Assembly (NCBI RefSeq): GCF_019396345.1
Contig: NZ_JAHKRM010000006.1
Span: forward strand, 124,001-188,000
Length of the DNA: 64,000 nt
Direction of reading: 5' to 3'
Source of the DNA: Nonomuraea guangzhouensis
GTDB taxonomy: Bacteria; Actinomycetota; Actinomycetes; Streptosporangiales; Streptosporangiaceae
Shown here: piece by piece, positions 8,224 through 16,697 of the stretch
Layout of the letters: each line of letters opens with the position of its first letter
How positions within the stretch are numbered: the stretch's first letter is position 1
Translations under genes and position numbers: made by a program
Notes under the pieces: model-generated
Databases searched by the model: none
The model's input: only the letters and a program-made list of their open reading frames with translations
What the model was told of the DNA's origin: nothing

Positions 8224-8345
8224 CGTCTCCGCCCGGCCGCTGGCAACGTGGTGGACGTCCCCGGCGAACACCTCGCCGCCGGCCTGGGCGCGATGCCCAT
8301 GGCCTCGGACTCACGTTCCGTCACTCCAGAGCGAAGGAGATATTC

Positions 8346-8690
8346 ATGTCCACCAGCTCTCCTCTGACGAGCCTGCGTACCCGAGTCGCAGTCGTTGCCG
8401 CCGCATCCGTTACCGTCGCCGGTCTCGGCGTGGGCCTTGGCGCGGCTCCGGCGTCGGCGGACGTTCACCGCGGGGTGAGCGGCTGCTTCGCCTGGTCGTG
8501 GGGAGACGGCAACAGCTCAGTGACGGTGTACTGGCACAACCGGTGCCACAACCAGCGCAAGCTGAACATCAAGTACAGCCTCGGCTGGACCACCAAGAAG
8601 TACACGGCGGTGGTCAAGTCCGATGGGAAGGGCCACAAGAGGTTCCAGACCGCTTCGATCGTGTCCATTACCGACGGGGGCCGCGCCTAG
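8346..8690 (+). CDS. Small secreted protein of unknown function
   Basis: This encodes 114 residues with a good ribosome site (GAAGGAGA) before ATG 8346. Residues 1-38 form a Sec/Tat-length signal peptide: basic N-region, hydrophobic core, and the cleavage-like ASA-DV. The mature protein is about 75 residues with two cysteines, in SGCFAW and HNRCHN, that could form one disulfide. It is rich in Trp, Lys and Asn (WSWGDGNSSVTVYW). It resembles the small basic secreted proteins common in Streptosporangiales, but I recognise no family. A strong hairpin terminator follows, so it is probably monocistronic. Confidence 0.75.
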   Translation: MSTSSPLTSLRTRVAVVAAASVTVAGLGVGLGAAPASADVHRGVSGCFAWSWGDGNSSVTVYWHNRCHNQRKLNIKYSLGWTTKKYTAVVKSDGKGHKRFQTASIVSITDGGRA

Positions 8691-8709
8691 CCTGTTCAGG
8701 CTGGCATTG

Positions 8710-8739
8710 GGGGTGCGGCGCGGACACGCGCCGCACCCC
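8710..8739 (+). terminator. Strong hairpin terminator after the secreted-protein gene
   Basis: GGGGTGCGGCGCG (8710-8722), a GACA loop, then CGCGCCGCACCCC (8727-8739): a perfect 13-bp GC-rich stem beginning 20 bases after the stop codon. Confidence 0.85.
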
Positions 8740-8859
8740 GGCGGGTGTTCACAGCAGCGGATCTGGCCGAAAGTACGCCCGATTGCCGGACGATCGGCCA
8801 GTTCAGAACAGACCTTTCTCTCGATGAGCCGGCATCGCCTCAGCCAGCACACTCAGGTC

Positions 8860-9543
8860 ATGACCCACGAGAGCACGACAGAACGCCCCCCAGTCCCTCT
8901 CGCCGCTGTCTCCCCCAAGAGGGGAGGGTGGCGCGTGCCCGCCGGCCTGATCGCACTCAGCGCCATTCCCGTGATCGCCGGTGCCGTTCGTATGACCGAG
9001 CTGACCGGCGGCGCGGCGATCACCCCGGACAACGCGCGGTTCTTCGCGATGCCGCTGCCCGTGGTGCTGCACATCATCTGCGTCACCGTGTACAGCATCC
9101 TGGGGGCCTTCCAGTTCGCCTCCGGGTTCCGTCGCCGGAGGCTGGGCTGGCATCGCGTCGCCGGGCGGTTGCTGGTCTTGTGTGGGCTTGTCGTGGCGCT
9201 GACGGGTCTGTGGATGACCCTGTTCTATCCCCGTCCGGTGGGGGACGGGGATCTCCTGGCCGGGATCCGGGTGGTGTTCGGTACGGGAATGTTCGTGTCG
9301 ATCGTCCTCGGCCTGGCGGCGATCCGGCGGCGGGACATCGCCCGGCATCGGGCGTGGATGATGCGCGGTTATGCGATCGGGCTGGGGGCGGGAACGCAGG
9401 CGTTGACCCAGCTGCCGTGGATTCTGCTCGTCGGCATGCCTGGTGAGTTCCCCAGGGCGCTGCTCATGGCCGCCGCGTGGGTGATCAACCTCGCCGTGGC
9501 CGAATGGTTCATCCGTAAGCAGCCGGCCAGGCTCAGTTCTTGA
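8860..9543 (+). CDS. DUF2306-like multi-pass membrane protein
   Basis: From ATG 8860 the protein has 227 residues. It contains about six hydrophobic helices: VPAGLIALSAIPVIAGAV, VVLHIICVTVYSILGAF, LLVLCGLVVALTGLWM, GTGMFVSIVLGLAAI and two near the C-terminus. Conserved RRRxxGWHRVAGR-like and RRRDIARHRAWMMRGYA loops match the DUF2306 family of small integral membrane proteins, some of which resemble haem-binding cytochrome-like domains. An in-frame ATG at 8824 is an alternative start. It is convergent with the response-regulator gene (11-base overlap), and its function may be linked to that two-component system. Confidence 0.75.
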   Translation: MTHESTTERPPVPLAAVSPKRGGWRVPAGLIALSAIPVIAGAVRMTELTGGAAITPDNARFFAMPLPVVLHIICVTVYSILGAFQFASGFRRRRLGWHRVAGRLLVLCGLVVALTGLWMTLFYPRPVGDGDLLAGIRVVFGTGMFVSIVLGLAAIRRRDIARHRAWMMRGYAIGLGAGTQALTQLPWILLVGMPGEFPRALLMAAAWVINLAVAEWFIRKQPARLSS

Positions 9544-10189
9544 CGCGGTTGGTCTCGTACGCCCACATGGCGATCTCGACGCGGTTGCGGGCGCCCAGCT
9601 TGGCCATCAGGCTGGTGAGGTGGGACTTGACGGTGCTGACAGAGATGTGCAGCTCGTCGGCGATCTCGCTGTTGGTCCGTCCACGGGCGACGGTGGCCAG
9701 GATCTGTTCTTCTCGGTCCGTCAGCGCCTCGATGGGTTGCACCGGCGGTGCGGCGGGTCCGGTGCGGGCGAAGGTCCCGAGCAGGCGGGCGGTGATGCTC
9801 GGGGCGATGAGCGCGTCGCCGTTGGCGGCGGCGTGGACGGCTTGGGAGAGCAGGCCGGCGCCGGCGTTCTTGAGCAGAAAGCCGCGGGCGCCGGCTCTCA
9901 GGGCTGCGTAGACGTACTCGTCGAGGTCGAACGTGGTGATGACGACGACGGCGAGGGGGTCGTCGACGGCCGGGCCGGCGAGGGAGCGGGTGGCTTCGAT
10001 GCCGTCGAGGCCGGGCATGCGGATGTCGAACAAGCACACGTCGGGGCGTAGGCGCCGCGCGAGCTCGACGGCCCGCCGCCCGTCGGCGGCCTCTCCGATG
10101 ACCTCGATGTCCGGCTGGGCGTCGAGGATCATCGTGAGCCCGGTACGGACGATCTCCTGGTCATCGGCGACGATCACTCTGATGCTCAT
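9533..10189 (-). CDS. NarL/FixJ-family response regulator
   Basis: A 218-residue protein with a receiver domain (1-120) and a LuxR-type HTH (about 150-212, LTDREEQILATVARGRTNSEIA). The phosphoacceptor is D55 in FDIRMPGLDG, with the acidic pocket at D9-D10. ATGA overlap with the upstream histidine kinase marks a co-transcribed two-component system. The regulated genes are not evident; the convergent DUF2306 membrane gene is a candidate neighbour. Confidence 0.93.
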   Translation of the reverse strand: MSIRVIVADDQEIVRTGLTMILDAQPDIEVIGEAADGRRAVELARRLRPDVCLFDIRMPGLDGIEATRSLAGPAVDDPLAVVVITTFDLDEYVYAALRAGARGFLLKNAGAGLLSQAVHAAANGDALIAPSITARLLGTFARTGPAAPPVQPIEALTDREEQILATVARGRTNSEIADELHISVSTVKSHLTSLMAKLGARNRVEIAMWAYETNRVKN

Positions 10190-11325
10190 GTGGCCGATCC
10201 GGTGCGGGGCAGGGTGGCGGTCACGGTCCAGCCCCGATCGGGGTCGGGGCCGGCTACGCAGGTGCCGCCGAGCAGGTCGGCGCGTTCGATCATGCCGATG
10301 AGCCCGTACCCCTGCGACTTGGCCGGCCGTTTGAGGCTGCCGTCGCCGTCGTCGCTGACGCGCAGGTGCACCGAGGTGTCGTCGGCGGTGACGCGGATCT
10401 CGATGCGGGTGGCGTGACGGGCATGTCGTCGGGCGTTGGTGACCGACTCCTGGGCGAGGCGGTAGATCGCGGCCTCGACCGATGGGGACAAGTCGTCGAC
10501 GCCGCCCGAGATCTCCAGGCTGACGGCCGGGCCGGTGCGGCCTTCGCCGGCGAGTTGCCGGAGGTCGGCGATGCGCCGGCCGGGCGCGAGGTCCGCTGGC
10601 TGGTCATGGCGCAGGATGCGCACCATGGCGCTCATCTCGGTCAGGGCGTGCGCGGCCTCGGCCTCGATCACCCGCAGCGCGTCGGTGGCGGCGTCCGGTC
10701 GCGACGCTGAGACGGCCAGGCCCGCCTGCGCGCGGATCGCCATCGCCGAGACATGATGGGCGACGGTGTCGTGCAGGTCGCGGGCCAGCTGCTCGCGTTC
10801 GCGCAGCTTGACCTGATCGAGCTCGCGTGTCCGCGCTTTGGCCCGATAGCGGAACGCCAGGCCCAGGACGACGACCAGGAACACCACGGCGAATCCGCCG
10901 ATGGCATCGGCCGGGCCGGGGTAGTCGGTGGCCACTGAGAAGCCGGCCTTGACCAGAATGATCGCCAAGCCGAGCACAGCCTCGCGTCCGGACCCCCACC
11001 GGAACAACGAGTACGCCAGGAACAGCAGATAGACCATGGTGTAGGTCTCTGGAGAATGGCCGCCCGTCAGCAAGGGGGCCAGGGACAGCGTGCCGAAGGC
11101 GATCGCGACCATCAGCAGCGGCCTGCTCCGGCGCCACAACAACGTGGGCACCAGCACGGCAGTGAAGATCACCGAGACGGCCCGCCACGGAAGATCCGGC
11201 CGCAGCACTCCTTCGAGCAACGCGAGCGGCACCAGCACTCCGACGAGTGCCCAGTCCCGCCACACCCGCGGCGGCGGGTTGAGGGGACGGGGCTCGTCCC
11301 ACACCGAGCGGATGAGGGGGTGCAC
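10186..11325 (-). CDS. DesK/NarX-like sensor histidine kinase
   Basis: A 379-residue kinase with a membrane region of about five helices (residues 28-160), then a HisKA_3 dimerisation helix with phosphoacceptor H185 in LARDLHDTVAHH, and a C-terminal HATPase domain ending with the G-box SQGYGLIGMIERADLLGG. The short extracytoplasmic loops suggest it senses membrane state rather than a large ligand. It is the first gene of the operon with the response regulator. The start is GTG at 11325. Confidence 0.92.
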   Translation of the reverse strand: MHPLIRSVWDEPRPLNPPPRVWRDWALVGVLVPLALLEGVLRPDLPWRAVSVIFTAVLVPTLLWRRSRPLLMVAIAFGTLSLAPLLTGGHSPETYTMVYLLFLAYSLFRWGSGREAVLGLAIILVKAGFSVATDYPGPADAIGGFAVVFLVVVLGLAFRYRAKARTRELDQVKLREREQLARDLHDTVAHHVSAMAIRAQAGLAVSASRPDAATDALRVIEAEAAHALTEMSAMVRILRHDQPADLAPGRRIADLRQLAGEGRTGPAVSLEISGGVDDLSPSVEAAIYRLAQESVTNARRHARHATRIEIRVTADDTSVHLRVSDDGDGSLKRPAKSQGYGLIGMIERADLLGGTCVAGPDPDRGWTVTATLPRTGSAT

Positions 11326-11390
11326 GAACTCATGGTACGAGAAGCACCCCGGTCCGGTCAGGGACGAATCTGGTGGGCCGAGACCGTTCC

Positions 11391-12509
11391 CTATTCGGTT
11401 GGCGGCGGTCCCCCGACGATTGTCAGGTTGGTGAGGCTGCCCAGGGTTTCCGGCAGCGCGGTGAGGTGGTTGTCGGCCACGTTGAGCTCCTCGAGTGCGG
11501 CGAGGTTGCCCAGGGATTCCGGCAGTGTGGTCAGCCGGTTGCCGTGCAGGTAGAGCAAGGTGAGCGAGCTGAGGTTCCCCAGAGTCTCAGGCAGGGCGGT
11601 GAGACGGTTTCGGTGCAGGCCGAGCTCCTCAAGGTTCGCGAGGTTGCCCAGAGCGTCGGTCAGCGTCTCCAGCTCGTTGCGATCCAGGTCGAGCTCAGTG
11701 AGGTTGGTGAGGTTGCCCAAGGCGTCGGGTAGCACCTTCAGCCGGTTCCCGCCGAGGCTGAGGCGGGTGAGGTTGGTGAGGTTGCCCAGTGAGCCCGGCA
11801 GGTCTGCGAGTTCGTTGCCGCCGAGATTCAGATTCTTGAGGGCGGCGAGGTTGCCCAGCGATTCTGGTAGCGCGGCGAGCCGGTTGTCGCCCAATCGGAG
11901 TTCGTGGAGGTTGCGTAGCTCGCCCACGGAGTACGGCAGCTCCACGAGCTGGTTGTCGTGCAGGTTCAGCCAGGTCAGGTTGGCAAGGTCCCCAAGGGTG
12001 TCCGGCAGCCTGATGAGCCGGTTGCCGTGAAGTTCGAGCCTGATGAGGGCGGTCAGGTGGCCCAGTGACTCCGGAAGCGCTGTGAGCTGGTTGCCCGAAA
12101 GATCGAGGTGCGTGAGAGCCGTAAGGTCGCCGAGGACGGCGGGTAGCTCTGTGAGCCCGCAGCCACTCATGCCGAGCTGAGCCAGAACAGTGAGATTGCC
12201 CAGGGAATCCGGAACAGCGGTGAGCGGATTGCGGTCCAGATACAGCGCCGCGAGATTGCGGAGATTGCCCAGTGAGTGAGGCAGTTCGGTGATTCTGTTG
12301 CCCCCGAGGAAAAGCTGGCCGAGGTTCGTGAGGTCACCCAGGAAGTCCGGTAACGCCGAAAGTTCGTTGTCCTGCAGCTGAAGCTTGGTGACATCGGTGA
12401 GGTTGCCCAGGGAGTCCGGAAGTTCGCGCAGTCCGAGCCTGGAGAGGTCAAGCTGGCTGCTGCCTGACGTGATGGCCGTCTCGATCCGCTGCTCCGCCGT
12501 TGTGCTCAC
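11391..12509 (-). CDS. Leucine-rich repeat protein with 15 consecutive 23-residue repeats
   Basis: From GTG 12509 the product is 372 residues. After a 27-residue N-terminal cap it consists almost entirely of 15 repeats of the pattern LPxSLGNLTNLTxLxLxxNxLxx, the bacterial/plant-type LRR. There is no signal peptide and no other domain, so a cytoplasmic protein-binding scaffold is likely. The repeats make a 69-bp periodicity in the DNA that could expand or contract by recombination. The start codon overlaps the stop of the HxlR gene (GTGA), so translation is coupled to that regulator. The partner protein is unknown. Confidence 0.85.
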   Translation of the reverse strand: MSTTAEQRIETAITSGSSQLDLSRLGLRELPDSLGNLTDVTKLQLQDNELSALPDFLGDLTNLGQLFLGGNRITELPHSLGNLRNLAALYLDRNPLTAVPDSLGNLTVLAQLGMSGCGLTELPAVLGDLTALTHLDLSGNQLTALPESLGHLTALIRLELHGNRLIRLPDTLGDLANLTWLNLHDNQLVELPYSVGELRNLHELRLGDNRLAALPESLGNLAALKNLNLGGNELADLPGSLGNLTNLTRLSLGGNRLKVLPDALGNLTNLTELDLDRNELETLTDALGNLANLEELGLHRNRLTALPETLGNLSSLTLLYLHGNRLTTLPESLGNLAALEELNVADNHLTALPETLGSLTNLTIVGGPPPTE

Positions 12510-12901
12510 TGCGTGTTCCCACCGGTTTCGTGAGGTGTGACCGAGTCGTGTGCGTTGCGGGCTTCGAGCAGGGCGGGGAGGTGGTCCTTGCTCCAGGCGC
12601 GTGCGGCCGCGATCAGGGTCAGCAGGCTCCGGCCCAAGGAGGTCAGTTCGTACTCGACCCGGGGCGGGTTCTCGTCGTACGCGGTGCGTGTGACCAGGCC
12701 GTCGCGCTGCATCGCCCGCAGGGTCTGGGTCAGCACTTTCGGGGTGATGCCGCGCAGTGGCGCCCGGAGCTCGTTGAACCGCCGCCGGCCGCCTTCGAGA
12801 CAGAGCACGACCATGGCGGTCCACTTGTCACCGATCTGAATCGGCATGGCGCTGGACGGGCAGACGGGGTCGAACATGTGCGGGTCCAAGGGCTCGGTCA
12901 T
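12506..12901 (-). CDS. HxlR-family winged-helix regulator
   Basis: A 131-residue regulator with the HxlR signature: CPSSAMPIQIGDKWTAMVVLCL, then the FNELRAPLRGITPKVLTQTLRAMQRDGLV recognition region and the wing RVEYELTSLGRSL. HxlR proteins sense electrophiles or redox state through cysteines; C14 and C34 are present here. It is divergently arranged with a NAD(P)-binding protein gene and coupled to the LRR gene downstream. The palindrome at 12936-12954 is the likely operator. Confidence 0.9.
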   Translation of the reverse strand: MTEPLDPHMFDPVCPSSAMPIQIGDKWTAMVVLCLEGGRRRFNELRAPLRGITPKVLTQTLRAMQRDGLVTRTAYDENPPRVEYELTSLGRSLLTLIAAARAWSKDHLPALLEARNAHDSVTPHETGGNTQ

Positions 12902-12920
12902 GCGCAGGAGGCTATCCCAG

Positions 12921-12954
12921 TACCTTTGCGGTAATCGGTATCTCGTAGATACCG
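12921..12954. promoter_or_regulatory. Probable HxlR operator in divergent promoter region
   Basis: CGGTATCT-CGT-AGATACCG (12936-12954) is a perfect 8-bp inverted repeat with a 3-base spacer. Just upstream, TACC-TTTGC-GGTA (12921-12933) gives a weaker second site. Both lie between the divergent HxlR and NAD(P)-binding protein genes, where autoregulators of this family bind. Confidence 0.6.
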
Positions 12955-12995
12955 TCCCTTCTGGCAGTGGCGGGACATGGCCAGATCGGAGCTAA

Positions 12996-13667
12996 ATGAG
13001 CAGCATCGTCATATTTGGGGCGGGTGGCCGGGCAGGACGAGCGGTTACGGCTGAGGCGCGGGAGCGCGGGCACGAGGTCACGGCCGTGGTTCGGGATCCA
13101 GGCAAATATCGGGACATCGAGATGGATGGCGTCCGGCTGGTGCGGGGCGATGTCACCGACGTACAGGCGATCGCGTCGATCGCGTCCGGTCATGATGCCG
13201 CGGTTCACGCGGTGAGCCCGTTCTCCGGGCCGGAGCAGGGGTTCGCCGATCTCGACCCGGAGTTCTACGTCAAGGCGGCCGACGCTCTGCTTCATGGTCT
13301 GGCGGAAGCGCGCGTATCCAGGCTCGTTCTGGTCGGTCTGTTCGCGAACCTCAAAGACGCTCACGGGCGGCTGGTGATGGACGATCCCTCGGTCTTCCCA
13401 GCCGAGATCCGGCCGTTCGCCGTTGCGCACACGGCTGGGCTGGACAGGCTGCGGGCGTCGGCGGACACGGCGATCGACTGGCTCATGCTGACCCCGCCCG
13501 CGCTGCTGGAACAGGGAGGTCTCAGGACCGGCCGCTATCGGGTCGGCGGGGAGACCGTGCCGCAGTCGACATCGGCGCATCTGTCCTATGCGGACCTCGC
13601 GGTGGCGGTCATCGACGAAATCGACACACCACGGCACCACCGCACCCGCGTCTCCATCTTCAACTGA
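12996..13667 (+). CDS. NmrA-like NAD(P)-binding protein (atypical SDR)
   Basis: A 223-residue Rossmann protein with the nucleotide-binding GAGGRAGRAV near the N-terminus. VTDVQAIASIASGHDAAVHAV at 63-83 is the region where atypical SDRs place the second strand and cofactor contact. These proteins (YwnB/NmrA group) bind or oxidise NAD(P) and are commonly the divergent target of HxlR or MarR regulators, as here. The catalytic Tyr-x3-Lys of classical SDRs is not evident, so it may be a redox sensor or a reductase with a different site. The ATG at 12996 fits. Confidence 0.8.
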   Translation: MSSIVIFGAGGRAGRAVTAEARERGHEVTAVVRDPGKYRDIEMDGVRLVRGDVTDVQAIASIASGHDAAVHAVSPFSGPEQGFADLDPEFYVKAADALLHGLAEARVSRLVLVGLFANLKDAHGRLVMDDPSVFPAEIRPFAVAHTAGLDRLRASADTAIDWLMLTPPALLEQGGLRTGRYRVGGETVPQSTSAHLSYADLAVAVIDEIDTPRHHRTRVSIFN

Positions 13668-13949
13668 GAAACAGTTTGGTCGCCACCTGCAGGATCAACT
13701 CCCGCTCGCTGTCTTCTGGAGAGGCCATGGACGCGACCATAGGACCGCGATGTCGCCCGGCCTACTGCTCGATCGGCAAGTGCGGGTAAAAGTAGCTTCT
13801 GTCCGAGCTGCGAAGCGGGGCGCCCGCCATACGGGCATTTAAGGGGACGATCAGGGATATTTCGGGAAACTTCATGCTGATGTGGAAAGAAGTGTGAAGG
13901 GGAGTCGGGGCTTCGGCGGAATAGAGGTGTACCCCACAGAAGGGACACC
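13668..13949. other. Intergenic region upstream of the ECF sigma operon
   Basis: A 282-base gap with no supportable gene. The part from about 13,850 to 13,945 is relatively A/T-rich. It includes GGGAAAC, which could be an ECF-type -35 (GGAAC-like), but I cannot identify a matching -10 with confidence. The sigma operon promoter should lie here. Confidence 0.3.
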
Positions 13950-14552
13950 ATGCGAATGGCCGCTCCCCCGGACGTGCCAATGACTGACGATGACGCCGCG
14001 CTCATCGAACGGTCATGGCACCACCCGGAAGCGTTCGCCGTGCTCTACGACCGCTACTTCGAAGAGATACACCGGTACGTCTCCGGACGGCTCGGCATGC
14101 AGATCGCGGATGATCTGGCCGCCGAGACGTTCCTGGTGGCGTTCAGGAAACGGCAGACGTTCGACTCCGCCCGTGGTGCTGTACGGCCTTGGCTGTACGG
14201 GATCGCCACCAACCTGCTCGCTCAGCATCGAAGGAGCGAAACGCGCAGGCTGGAGGCTTTTCAGCGGGCACCTGCCGGCGAAGTGGCAGATGACGGGCAC
14301 GAGGACAGGGTGACGGCGAGAGTCGCCGCCGCGAACGCACAGGGGCGGCTCGCGACAGCGCTTGGACGTCTCTCCGCCGGCGATCGCGACGTGCTCCTCC
14401 TCGTCGCGCTCGCCGACCTCACCTATGAGGAGGTCGCGCAGACACTCGACATTCCGTTCGGGACCGTCGGCTCTCGGCTCAACCGGGTGCGTAAGAAGCT
14501 TCGCAGAGCCCTGGGCGGCGTCAATCCGATGATCGGAGGGTTCGATGGATGA
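13950..14552 (+). CDS. ECF-family RNA polymerase sigma factor
   Basis: This 200-residue protein has sigma2 (FAVLYDRYFEEIHRYVSGRLG through AAETFLVAFRKR, then VRPWLYGIATNLLAQHRR) and sigma4 (about 135-190, LSAGDRDVLLLVALADLTYEEVAQTLDIPFGTVGSRLNRVRKKL). It directs RNA polymerase to a small regulon. It is followed with an 8-base overlap by a CU044_5270-family membrane protein, the usual partner in Streptosporangiales and probably its anti-sigma-like regulator. The start ATG at 13950 has GAAGGGA upstream; MTDDD at residue 11 is an alternative. Confidence 0.92.
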   Translation: MRMAAPPDVPMTDDDAALIERSWHHPEAFAVLYDRYFEEIHRYVSGRLGMQIADDLAAETFLVAFRKRQTFDSARGAVRPWLYGIATNLLAQHRRSETRRLEAFQRAPAGEVADDGHEDRVTARVAAANAQGRLATALGRLSAGDRDVLLLVALADLTYEEVAQTLDIPFGTVGSRLNRVRKKLRRALGGVNPMIGGFDG

Positions 14553-15777
14553 GCTGAACGATCGCCCGGACGAGCTGGCCGCCGTACGCGGTCTCCTCTC
14601 GATGCCCGGTCCCTCCTCCGAGGCCGTCGACTCCGGCCGGGCCAGGCTGCTGGCGGCGCTGGCCGCGCCACCTCAAGCCCCTCAACGCGCACCGGAAGCC
14701 CCTCAACGCGTACCGGAGGCCCCTCAACGCGCACCGGTTCGAGCAGTTCGAAGGGAGCGGTCGAGAAGGGAGCGGTCGCGAAGGGAGCGGTCGCGGTGGT
14801 GGGCGCCGGTCCGCAACGGGTTGATCGGGGCGGTGTCGGCGGCCGCACTGGCGCTCGCCGTGGCCGTGCCCTCGAACTCGCTGATCGACCTCTCGCCTGA
14901 TCCCAGCGTGTCAGCCTCCGCCCCGCCGACCGCCAGGCAGATCCTGCTCGCCGCGGCGGTCGCGATGGCCACGGCGCCGTCCGACGGCGCTTACTGGCGC
15001 ACCCGCGTCGTGACCGGGCAGTTGATCCTCTCTCCCGACCGCCAGTACGTCATCAAGCGCCAGTCCGTCCGTGAGGTGTGGCTCACCAGGAAGGACAGTC
15101 AGCGGGATCGTTGGACCGGCCGGTACCTCGGCGCGCAACCGGCGACACCCCAGGACGAGGCCGCGTGGCGAACCGCCGGGTCGCCGCGCTACTGGCAGTA
15201 CCCGGCGGACGTGACCGGCTTGGGCCGCGTCTCCCCGGAGGCGCTGGTGGAGTCGGCGCCCGGTCCACCGCAGGGCGGACCACACCGCGTCGGGTGGCGG
15301 AACGCGGACGGCATCCTGACCAAGCAGCTGGTCAGCTGGAGGGCCCTGAGTACGATCCCGAGCGATCCCACGGCGCTACGCGCCTTCCTGGTGACCCACA
15401 TCGCCCGGGAGAACGGCGCATATGTCGGCCGCAAGATGGAGGCCGAGCTGCGCGAGAGCTGCCTGGAGATCATCACCGGGCTGCCGGTCTCGCCCGAGGT
15501 GCGCGCCTCGGCGTACCAGATCCTGGCCTCGATGCCCGGCATGAAGCCGGAGGGCGCGGTCACCGACCCGCTCGGCCGGGCCGGCCAGGCCCTGAGCTAC
15601 CAGGTGATGAGGGACGGGCGGCTCACCGATGAGCGGCTCGTCATCGACGCGGAGAGCGGGCTGCCGCTGGCCACGGAGACGAGGAGCGTCAGCCGGGCTG
15701 ACGGGCGGGTCGTCGAAATTGGCTCTTTCATCGCATATCAGCAAATCGGATGGACGGACGAAGGGCCTGCACAGTGA
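14545..15777 (+). CDS. CU044_5270 family membrane protein (ECF sigma partner)
   Basis: The 410-residue protein has a cytoplasmic N-terminus (1-90), one membrane helix (about 93-112, LIGAVSAAALALAVAV), and a large extracytoplasmic region with tryptophan-rich repeats. The architecture matches the CU044_5270 family encoded next to ECF sigma factors; by context it is an anti-sigma-like or signal-transducing protein. The cytoplasmic tail carries two microsatellite-like runs: three APQR(A/V)PE heptads and three RRERS pentads. Both are perfect or near-perfect DNA repeats and so may vary between strains. Confidence 0.75.
   Translation: MDELNDRPDELAAVRGLLSMPGPSSEAVDSGRARLLAALAAPPQAPQRAPEAPQRVPEAPQRAPVRAVRRERSRRERSRRERSRWWAPVRNGLIGAVSAAALALAVAVPSNSLIDLSPDPSVSASAPPTARQILLAAAVAMATAPSDGAYWRTRVVTGQLILSPDRQYVIKRQSVREVWLTRKDSQRDRWTGRYLGAQPATPQDEAAWRTAGSPRYWQYPADVTGLGRVSPEALVESAPGPPQGGPHRVGWRNADGILTKQLVSWRALSTIPSDPTALRAFLVTHIARENGAYVGRKMEAELRESCLEIITGLPVSPEVRASAYQILASMPGMKPEGAVTDPLGRAGQALSYQVMRDGRLTDERLVIDAESGLPLATETRSVSRADGRVVEIGSFIAYQQIGWTDEGPAQ
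14677..14739 (+). repeat. Three tandem 21-bp repeats inside the CU044_5270 gene
   Basis: Units at 14677-14697, 14698-14718 and 14719-14739 (core CCCCTCAACGCG) encode the repeated heptad APQRAPE / APQRVPE / APQRAPV. Confidence 0.9.
14751..14795 (+). repeat. Three tandem 15-bp repeats inside the CU044_5270 gene
   Basis: Units AAGGGAGCGGTCG(A/C)G at 14751-14765, 14766-14780 and 14781-14795 encode the basic pentad RRERS three times, just before the membrane helix. Confidence 0.9.
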
Positions 15778-16688
15778 CAACATTCACTTTGGACGACGTG
15801 CGCACGCTGACCTACAAGGCGCGGGACGCCTGGTGGACGGTGTTCCTGGTCGATCCGCTCGCCGGTCGTCTGGTGGTCGGACTGGCGAACCGTACCGCCA
15901 TCACGCCGAACCAGATCACCTGGGGCGCCTTCTTGCTCGGGTTCGGCTCGGCGGGCTGCTTCCTGATGGCCGACGGTTGGGCCTGGCTGGTCGCCGGCGC
16001 CGTCCTGTATCACCTGAGCTTCGTACTGGACTGCGTGGACGGCAAGATCGCCCGGCTCAAGGGCACCGGCACCGTGCTGGGCGGCTGGCTCGACTACGTC
16101 TTCGACCGCATCCGGGTGCTCACCTGCGCGCTGGCGCTCATGTGGGGGCGCTTCGAGAGCACCGGTGAGGAGTTCTACCTCGTCCTCGGCATTCTCGTCG
16201 TCTTCCTCGACATGCTCCGGTACGTTGACGCGCTCCAGGTCGCGAAGGTGCGCCGCCAGATGCGCCGCAGACTGGACGAGGCGATCGAGGAGGTCACCGG
16301 CGTCCCGGCCGTTTCCTTGGAGAGGCCGGACCTGGAAGAGGCGGGTCTCGAATCAGGCGAGATCCGCTCCGCCGACTCGGTGGACCTGCAGCAGAACTTC
16401 CGTGCGCACTTCGCCTGGTACATCCGCATCCGCGACTGGCTGCGCGACCACCGCGTCCGAACCCATCTGATCAGCGGCATCGAGTTCCAGATGGCGGTGT
16501 TCATCGTCGGCCCGCTCACCGGGTGGATCGTGCCGGTGACCGTCGGCGCGGCCGCTCTCCTGCTGGTCTTCGAGGCCGCGATCATGTTCAAGCTCTATCT
16601 GTCCTCCCGGGACCTCACCCGGGCGCTGGCGAAGATCCGCTCGACCCCGATCCGCCCCACGGCGCCCGTGGCTCAGCCGCAGGGCTAG
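15774..16688 (+). CDS. CDP-alcohol phosphatidyltransferase family membrane protein
   Basis: From GTG 15774 (GTGA overlap with the previous stop) the product is 304 residues. The family motif D-G-x2-A-R-x8-G-x3-D-x3-D is complete in DCVDGKIARLKGTG followed by VLGGWLDYVFD. The protein has about six membrane helices with a charged cytoplasmic insert (about 165-230). These enzymes transfer a phosphoalcohol from a CDP-alcohol to an alcohol acceptor in lipid or polyol-phosphate synthesis. The acceptor is unknown. The cistron follows the ECF sigma and its partner, so the operon may couple envelope stress to lipid modification. Confidence 0.82.
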   Translation: MTTFTLDDVRTLTYKARDAWWTVFLVDPLAGRLVVGLANRTAITPNQITWGAFLLGFGSAGCFLMADGWAWLVAGAVLYHLSFVLDCVDGKIARLKGTGTVLGGWLDYVFDRIRVLTCALALMWGRFESTGEEFYLVLGILVVFLDMLRYVDALQVAKVRRQMRRRLDEAIEEVTGVPAVSLERPDLEEAGLESGEIRSADSVDLQQNFRAHFAWYIRIRDWLRDHRVRTHLISGIEFQMAVFIVGPLTGWIVPVTVGAAALLLVFEAAIMFKLYLSSRDLTRALAKIRSTPIRPTAPVAQPQG

Positions 16689-16697
16689 CGCGGGGCC

